From Nonomuraea guangzhouensis (lineage in GTDB: Bacteria > Actinomycetota > Actinomycetes > Streptosporangiales > Streptosporangiaceae), in assembly GCF_019396345.1 (NCBI RefSeq), contig NZ_JAHKRM010000015.1:113642-177641 (forward strand): a stretch of DNA of 64,000 bases, read 5' to 3'. Position 1 is the first letter of the stretch. Each line of letters opens with the position of its first letter. Shown here piece after piece: positions 60,587 through 64,000 of this stretch. The translations under genes were made by a program, and so were the position numbers. A model generated the notes under the pieces. The model worked only from the letters and a program-made list of their open reading frames with translations, searched no databases and was not told the DNA's origin.

Positions 60587-62287
60587 CTAGCGGCCCTGGT
60601 CGAGGCCGCGGTAGGCGAGGTCGATGCGGGCTTTGTGGCGGGCGGCGCCGTGGGCGGGCAGGCTCCACTCGCCGTCGACCTCCACCAGGCGGACGCCCGG
60701 TGACTCCAGCCAGCGCAGGATGCACTCGGTCTCCTCGGCGCTGGCCGCGTGGACGGGCCCGGGGCCGGGGATGACGCTCTCGGCCGTGGCCACGAGGGAC
60801 TCCACGAAGGGGACGGGATGGGCGCCGCGCGGCATGACGCCGGCCGCGCTGAGCCGGCCGTAGCGGACGACGTGGATGTCCCAGCCGCCGTCGAAGGCCG
60901 GGCTCGCGGCCACCAACTGCGGGATGCGGGTGATGGCCGTCAGGCGCTGCATGCGGGCCGCGGCGCGGACGAAGGCCGCGAGACGGTCGCGGTCGACGGA
61001 CGCCTCCTCGTAGCGCTGCTCGACCGAGAGGCGTTCCATGCGGGCCGAGACCGCGGAGAAGACGGCCGAGGCGTCGAGGGTCATGGCCCGGCGGGCGGCC
61101 TGGGCGTGCAGCGCGTAGTCGGTCGGGCTCTCCCTGCCCTCGCACGGCGCCCCGCAGCGGCCCATCTCATGCAGGACGCAGGCCGCGCGGTGGGTGCGCA
61201 GGCTGATCGGCTGGGTGCACTGGCGCAGTGGCACCGCCTCGTGCAGGGCGATGCGGGCGTCGTCGGCCGAGCGGCTGCTGGAGAACGGGCCGAGGTAGGC
61301 GGCGCCGTCGTCCTTGAGGTCGCGCACGATCGACAGGCGGGGGAACGGCTCGTCGGTCAGCTTGAGCCAGACCACCTTCTCCGGGAAGCGGGACCGGCGG
61401 TTGTAGCGGGGTTTGGCGCCGCCGATCAGGCGTAGCTCGCGTACCTCGGCTTCGAGGGCGGTGGTGCAGACGATGTGGCGGACGCGTTCGGCGATGCCGA
61501 TCATCTCGCGGATGCGCGGGCGGGTCTCGCTGGCGGTGAAGTAGGAGCGGACGCGGTTGCGCAGATTGGTGCTCTTGCCGATGTAGAGGACCTCGCCGCG
61601 TTCGTCCTCGAAGAGGTAGACGCCGGGGGAGTGCGGCACCGACTCGGCCAGGTGGCGCTTGGCCTGCTGCTCGGGGGTGGGTGCGCGGACGAAGGACTTG
61701 AGCTCTTCGAGCGTGTGGACCTGGAAGGAGCCGGCCCGCTCGATCAGGCCGTGGAGCACGTGGACGGTGGCCCGGGCGTCCTGCAGGGCGCGGTGGCAGG
61801 GATCGGTCGGGCTGCGGAAGAACCTGGCCAGCGTGGCGAGCTTGGCGTTGGGCGTCTCGTCACGGGTCAGCACGCGGCGGGCCAGGTCGACGGTGTCGAC
61901 GACCGGGTTGGCCGGCGGGGGATAGCCGTGGGCGGCGCAGGCCGCCTTGACGAAACGGGTGTCGAAGCTCGCGTTGTGGGCGACCAGGGTCGTGCCGCGG
62001 ATGAACTCGAGGAAGGCCGGCAGCACCGACTCGATGCGCGGCGCGGCCACCACCATGGCGTCGGTGATGCCGGTCAGCACGGAGATGAACGGCGGGATCG
62101 GCCCGCCGGGATCGACCAGCGTGGAGAACTCGCCGAGCACCTCGCCCGCCCGCACCTTGACCGCGCCGATCTCGGTGATCATGTGATCGGCGGGGGAGCC
62201 CCCGGTCGTCTCGAGGTCGAACACGACGAACGTGACGTCGCTCAGCGGCGTGCCGAGCTCGTCGAGAGTGCCTTGAACCGGATCCAC
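60587..62287 (-). CDS. DEDDh exonuclease fused to a GIY-YIG (UvrC/Cho-like) endonuclease
   Basis: A 566-residue DNA repair protein. The N-terminal DEDDh 3'-5' exonuclease (DnaQ/PolC-epsilon-like) has Asp24 and Glu26 in VFDLETTGG, NASFDTRF and the late HRALQDA. The GIY-YIG domain begins SPGVYLFEDERGEVLYIGKS at about residue 217, followed by a UvrC-like region with a Cys-rich RAACVLHEMGRCGAPCEG. The same fusion (e.g. Rv2191 in mycobacteria, from memory) sits next to the trpD/qcr block. GTG 62287 start; divergent from a kinase. Confidence 0.92.
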   Translation of the reverse strand: MDPVQGTLDELGTPLSDVTFVVFDLETTGGSPADHMITEIGAVKVRAGEVLGEFSTLVDPGGPIPPFISVLTGITDAMVVAAPRIESVLPAFLEFIRGTTLVAHNASFDTRFVKAACAAHGYPPPANPVVDTVDLARRVLTRDETPNAKLATLARFFRSPTDPCHRALQDARATVHVLHGLIERAGSFQVHTLEELKSFVRAPTPEQQAKRHLAESVPHSPGVYLFEDERGEVLYIGKSTNLRNRVRSYFTASETRPRIREMIGIAERVRHIVCTTALEAEVRELRLIGGAKPRYNRRSRFPEKVVWLKLTDEPFPRLSIVRDLKDDGAAYLGPFSSSRSADDARIALHEAVPLRQCTQPISLRTHRAACVLHEMGRCGAPCEGRESPTDYALHAQAARRAMTLDASAVFSAVSARMERLSVEQRYEEASVDRDRLAAFVRAAARMQRLTAITRIPQLVAASPAFDGGWDIHVVRYGRLSAAGVMPRGAHPVPFVESLVATAESVIPGPGPVHAASAEETECILRWLESPGVRLVEVDGEWSLPAHGAARHKARIDLAYRGLDQGR

Positions 62288-62373
62288 GAACCAAGACCAT
62301 AGAGAGGAAGACCGACAGTTAGCCGTCGCGGGTGAATAACTGTTCCTCTTGAACCTTCGTTACCCTTCCGTTT

Positions 62374-63882
62374 ATGTCCGGGGGAAGACTCGCCAGCCGC
62401 TATTCACTGCTGCGGCCGCTCGGCAGCGGCGGCATGGGCAGGGTGTGGCTGGCCAGGGACGAGATGCTTGACCGCGAGGTGGCGGTCAAGGAGCTCACGC
62501 TGCCCGACGGACTGCCCGCCAAGGAGCGCGGCGACCTCGTCACCAGGGCGGTCCGCGAGGCCCAGGCCACCGCCCGGCTGCGGCATCCGGGCATCGTCGC
62601 GCTCCACGACGTCATCGTCGAGCACGACCGGCCGTGGCTGGTCATGGAGCTGCTGCGGGGCCGTACGCTCGCCGACGCGGTCCGGGAGCGCGGGGCGATG
62701 CCGCCGGAGCAGGCCGCCAGGATCGGCGCGGCCGTCCTGGACGCCCTGGCCGCCGCGCACGCGCAGGGGTTGCAGCATCGCGACGTCAAGCCGGGCAACG
62801 TGTTCCTCACCGACAGCGGCCGGGTGGTGCTCACCGACTTCGGCATCGCCCGGCAGGAGGGGCAGGCGACGCTGACGGAGCAGGGGCTGATGATCGGCTC
62901 GCCGGGGTTCATCGCGCCCGAGCGGCTGGAGGGCGAGCTGGGCGGTTCGGCCAGCGACATCTGGTCGCTGGGGGCGACGCTGTTCACGGCCGCCGAGGGC
63001 AGGGCGGCCTACGACGGCTCGCCGGCCGAGCGGATCAAGGCCACGCTGACGCAGCCGCCTCCGCTCGCGCGGGGCCCGATCGGGCCGCTGCTCGCCGCCA
63101 TGATGGCGCGCCACCCCGCGGCCCGTCCTGACGCGCGGGCCGGGATCCACGCGCTGGAGGAGGTCGCGGCGGGCCGGACGGCCCGGCTCGCGGCGCATCA
63201 CGACATCACCGCGCCCGCCCGGGTGAAGCGCCGCGGCAGGGCGATCGTCTGGATCGCCGCCGCGGCGGCCGCGGTGCTCGCGGTCGGTGCGGGCGGTACG
63301 TACGTGGTGCTGAATGTCCTGAAAAATCATGATGAGGTGCCGGAGGCCTTCACCGTCCCCATGAACGTGTGCTCGCTGATCGCCCAGGCGGAGATCGGCG
63401 AGCTGCTGCACACCCAGCAGCCGCCCAAGCCGCAGCCCGGCTCCGACGACGTCGGCCCCAAGTGCGGCTGGCCGGTCCAGGGCACCGGCGTCGGACTGCA
63501 GCTCCAGAAGGACTCCGACACCGCCGACCCCTGGTCGATGACCCCGGTGACGGCTCACACGCTGCTGGGCAACCAGCAGCGCTACTGGGCCAAGTACAAC
63601 GAGGTCGACTGGACCTGGCCGGAGATCGGGGCGAAAGGCTCGCTCAAGGCCAAGCGCACCCCGGTCCGCACGCTCACCGGCGTCGGCGAGGAGGCGTTCA
63701 CCTTCGAGCTGACCGGGCCCTCGGGCCGGGTGCACTCCGCTCATATTTACTATCGCCTGGCGAACCTGGTGGTGAGCGTCGAATACACCACACTCGCCAC
63801 CAAGCCCACCGATGAGGACATCAAGCAGTCCGCGCTGAAGGCCGCGCGGGCCAGCGAGCAGGCGTTGCGCAGTGCAGGCTGA
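62374..63882 (+). CDS. Ser/Thr protein kinase with extracytoplasmic DUF3558-like domain
   Basis: A 502-residue receptor kinase: GSGGMGRVW loop, Lys39, HRD at 135-137, DFG at 155-157 and GSPGFIAPERLEG. A single membrane helix lies at about 290-313 (VWIAAAAAAVLAVGAGGTYV). The outside part of about 180 residues begins CSLIAQAEIGELL and has CGWP and a late aromatic strand, resembling DUF3558-type lipoprotein domains. Its end overlaps the next kinase gene by 11 nt, suggesting a kinase pair. Confidence 0.9.
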   Translation: MSGGRLASRYSLLRPLGSGGMGRVWLARDEMLDREVAVKELTLPDGLPAKERGDLVTRAVREAQATARLRHPGIVALHDVIVEHDRPWLVMELLRGRTLADAVRERGAMPPEQAARIGAAVLDALAAAHAQGLQHRDVKPGNVFLTDSGRVVLTDFGIARQEGQATLTEQGLMIGSPGFIAPERLEGELGGSASDIWSLGATLFTAAEGRAAYDGSPAERIKATLTQPPPLARGPIGPLLAAMMARHPAARPDARAGIHALEEVAAGRTARLAAHHDITAPARVKRRGRAIVWIAAAAAAVLAVGAGGTYVVLNVLKNHDEVPEAFTVPMNVCSLIAQAEIGELLHTQQPPKPQPGSDDVGPKCGWPVQGTGVGLQLQKDSDTADPWSMTPVTAHTLLGNQQRYWAKYNEVDWTWPEIGAKGSLKAKRTPVRTLTGVGEEAFTFELTGPSGRVHSAHIYYRLANLVVSVEYTTLATKPTDEDIKQSALKAARASEQALRSAG

Positions 63883-64000
63883 CTTCTACCTGCTGGCCGG
63901 CCGTTACCGCCTGGTCGAGCGGCTCGGCGAAGGCGGCGCGGGCACCGTGTGGCGGGCGATCGACCAGACGCTCGACCGGCAGGTCGCGGTCAAGCAGATG
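63872..64000 (+). CDS. Start of a second Ser/Thr protein kinase (cut by the window)
   Basis: Starting at GTG 63872, inside the end of the preceding kinase gene, the frame reads AGRYRLVERLGEGGAGTVWR and then DRQVAVKQM, the first kinase subdomains with the ATP-binding Lys. The remainder lies beyond the window. Confidence 0.88.
   Translation, partial: MQADFYLLAGRYRLVERLGEGGAGTVWRAIDQTLDRQVAVKQM

Overview
The window is about 70% G+C, dense, and actinobacterial. Many starts are GTG, neighbouring reading frames overlap by 1 to 4 nt, and the gene set (cta/qcr respiratory genes with a diheme QcrC, PspA-PspAA-HtpX-PspAB, DUF3043, DUF2690 regulators, many Ser/Thr kinases) fits a soil actinomycete, probably a Streptosporangiaceae-type organism such as Nonomuraea. 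The taxonomic assignment is an inference; no rRNA or tRNA gene was recognised.

Layout. 0-6.5 kb: two tandem secreted right-handed beta-helix proteins on the minus strand; the second runs off the left edge and carries an N-terminal NucA/NucB-type nuclease region. A membrane XRE-DUF2690 regulator lies upstream. 6.5-14 kb: a TPR membrane protein that stops just where a CHAT protease would begin, divergent from an apparent three-gene operon of a complete TPR-CHAT protease, a CBS-like/zinc-ribbon protein and a membrane protein with a SAF-like end, followed by a small secreted two-cysteine peptide. This is the best candidate here for an undescribed system. 14-17.5 kb: an accessory patch with decayed gene fragments, a TetR regulator divergent from a serine hydrolase with clear 15-bp operator copies, and half of an MFS transporter. 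17.7-26.4 kb: pepA-lpdA-sucB, a YtrA-type GntR gene with a palindrome over its start codon and a frameshifted DUF1648-type partner, cobS, an ABC ATPase and a CobU fusion.

26.8-40 kb is housekeeping: aldo/keto reductase, membrane SMI1/KNR4 protein, DUF3043 protein, the Psp envelope-stress operon, a DUF998-hydrolase fusion, a Ser/Thr kinase with a propeller-like sensor, a SIMPL protein, nadA, erpA and an adenosine-kinase-like PfkB sugar kinase. 40-52.6 kb holds a CBS protein, TusA-like protein, cysteine desulfurase, ctaC-ctaD-ctaF, an L,D-transpeptidase lipoprotein, trpD with a receiver-like protein, and ctaE-qcrC-qcrA-qcrB. From memory, this order resembles the mycobacterial ctaC/adoK/erpA-like and trpD-ctaE-qcrCAB neighbourhood. 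The respiratory genes together encode a bc1-aa3 branch.

52.6-60.3 kb looks like an insertion into that conserved block: a TetR/DinB pair, a rifampin phosphotransferase (rph) with a match to the rifampin-associated element, an SDR remnant, and a one-protein membrane sensor (SARP-type DNA-binding domain, BTAD, one membrane helix, amino-acid-binding-protein domain) divergent from a secreted protein. The conserved block resumes with a stand-alone Lrp ligand-binding protein, a DEDDh exonuclease-GIY-YIG fusion and two Ser/Thr kinases, the last cut by the right edge. Four GC-rich degenerate tandem-repeat tracts and a dispersed 96-bp repeat occupy intergenic gaps.
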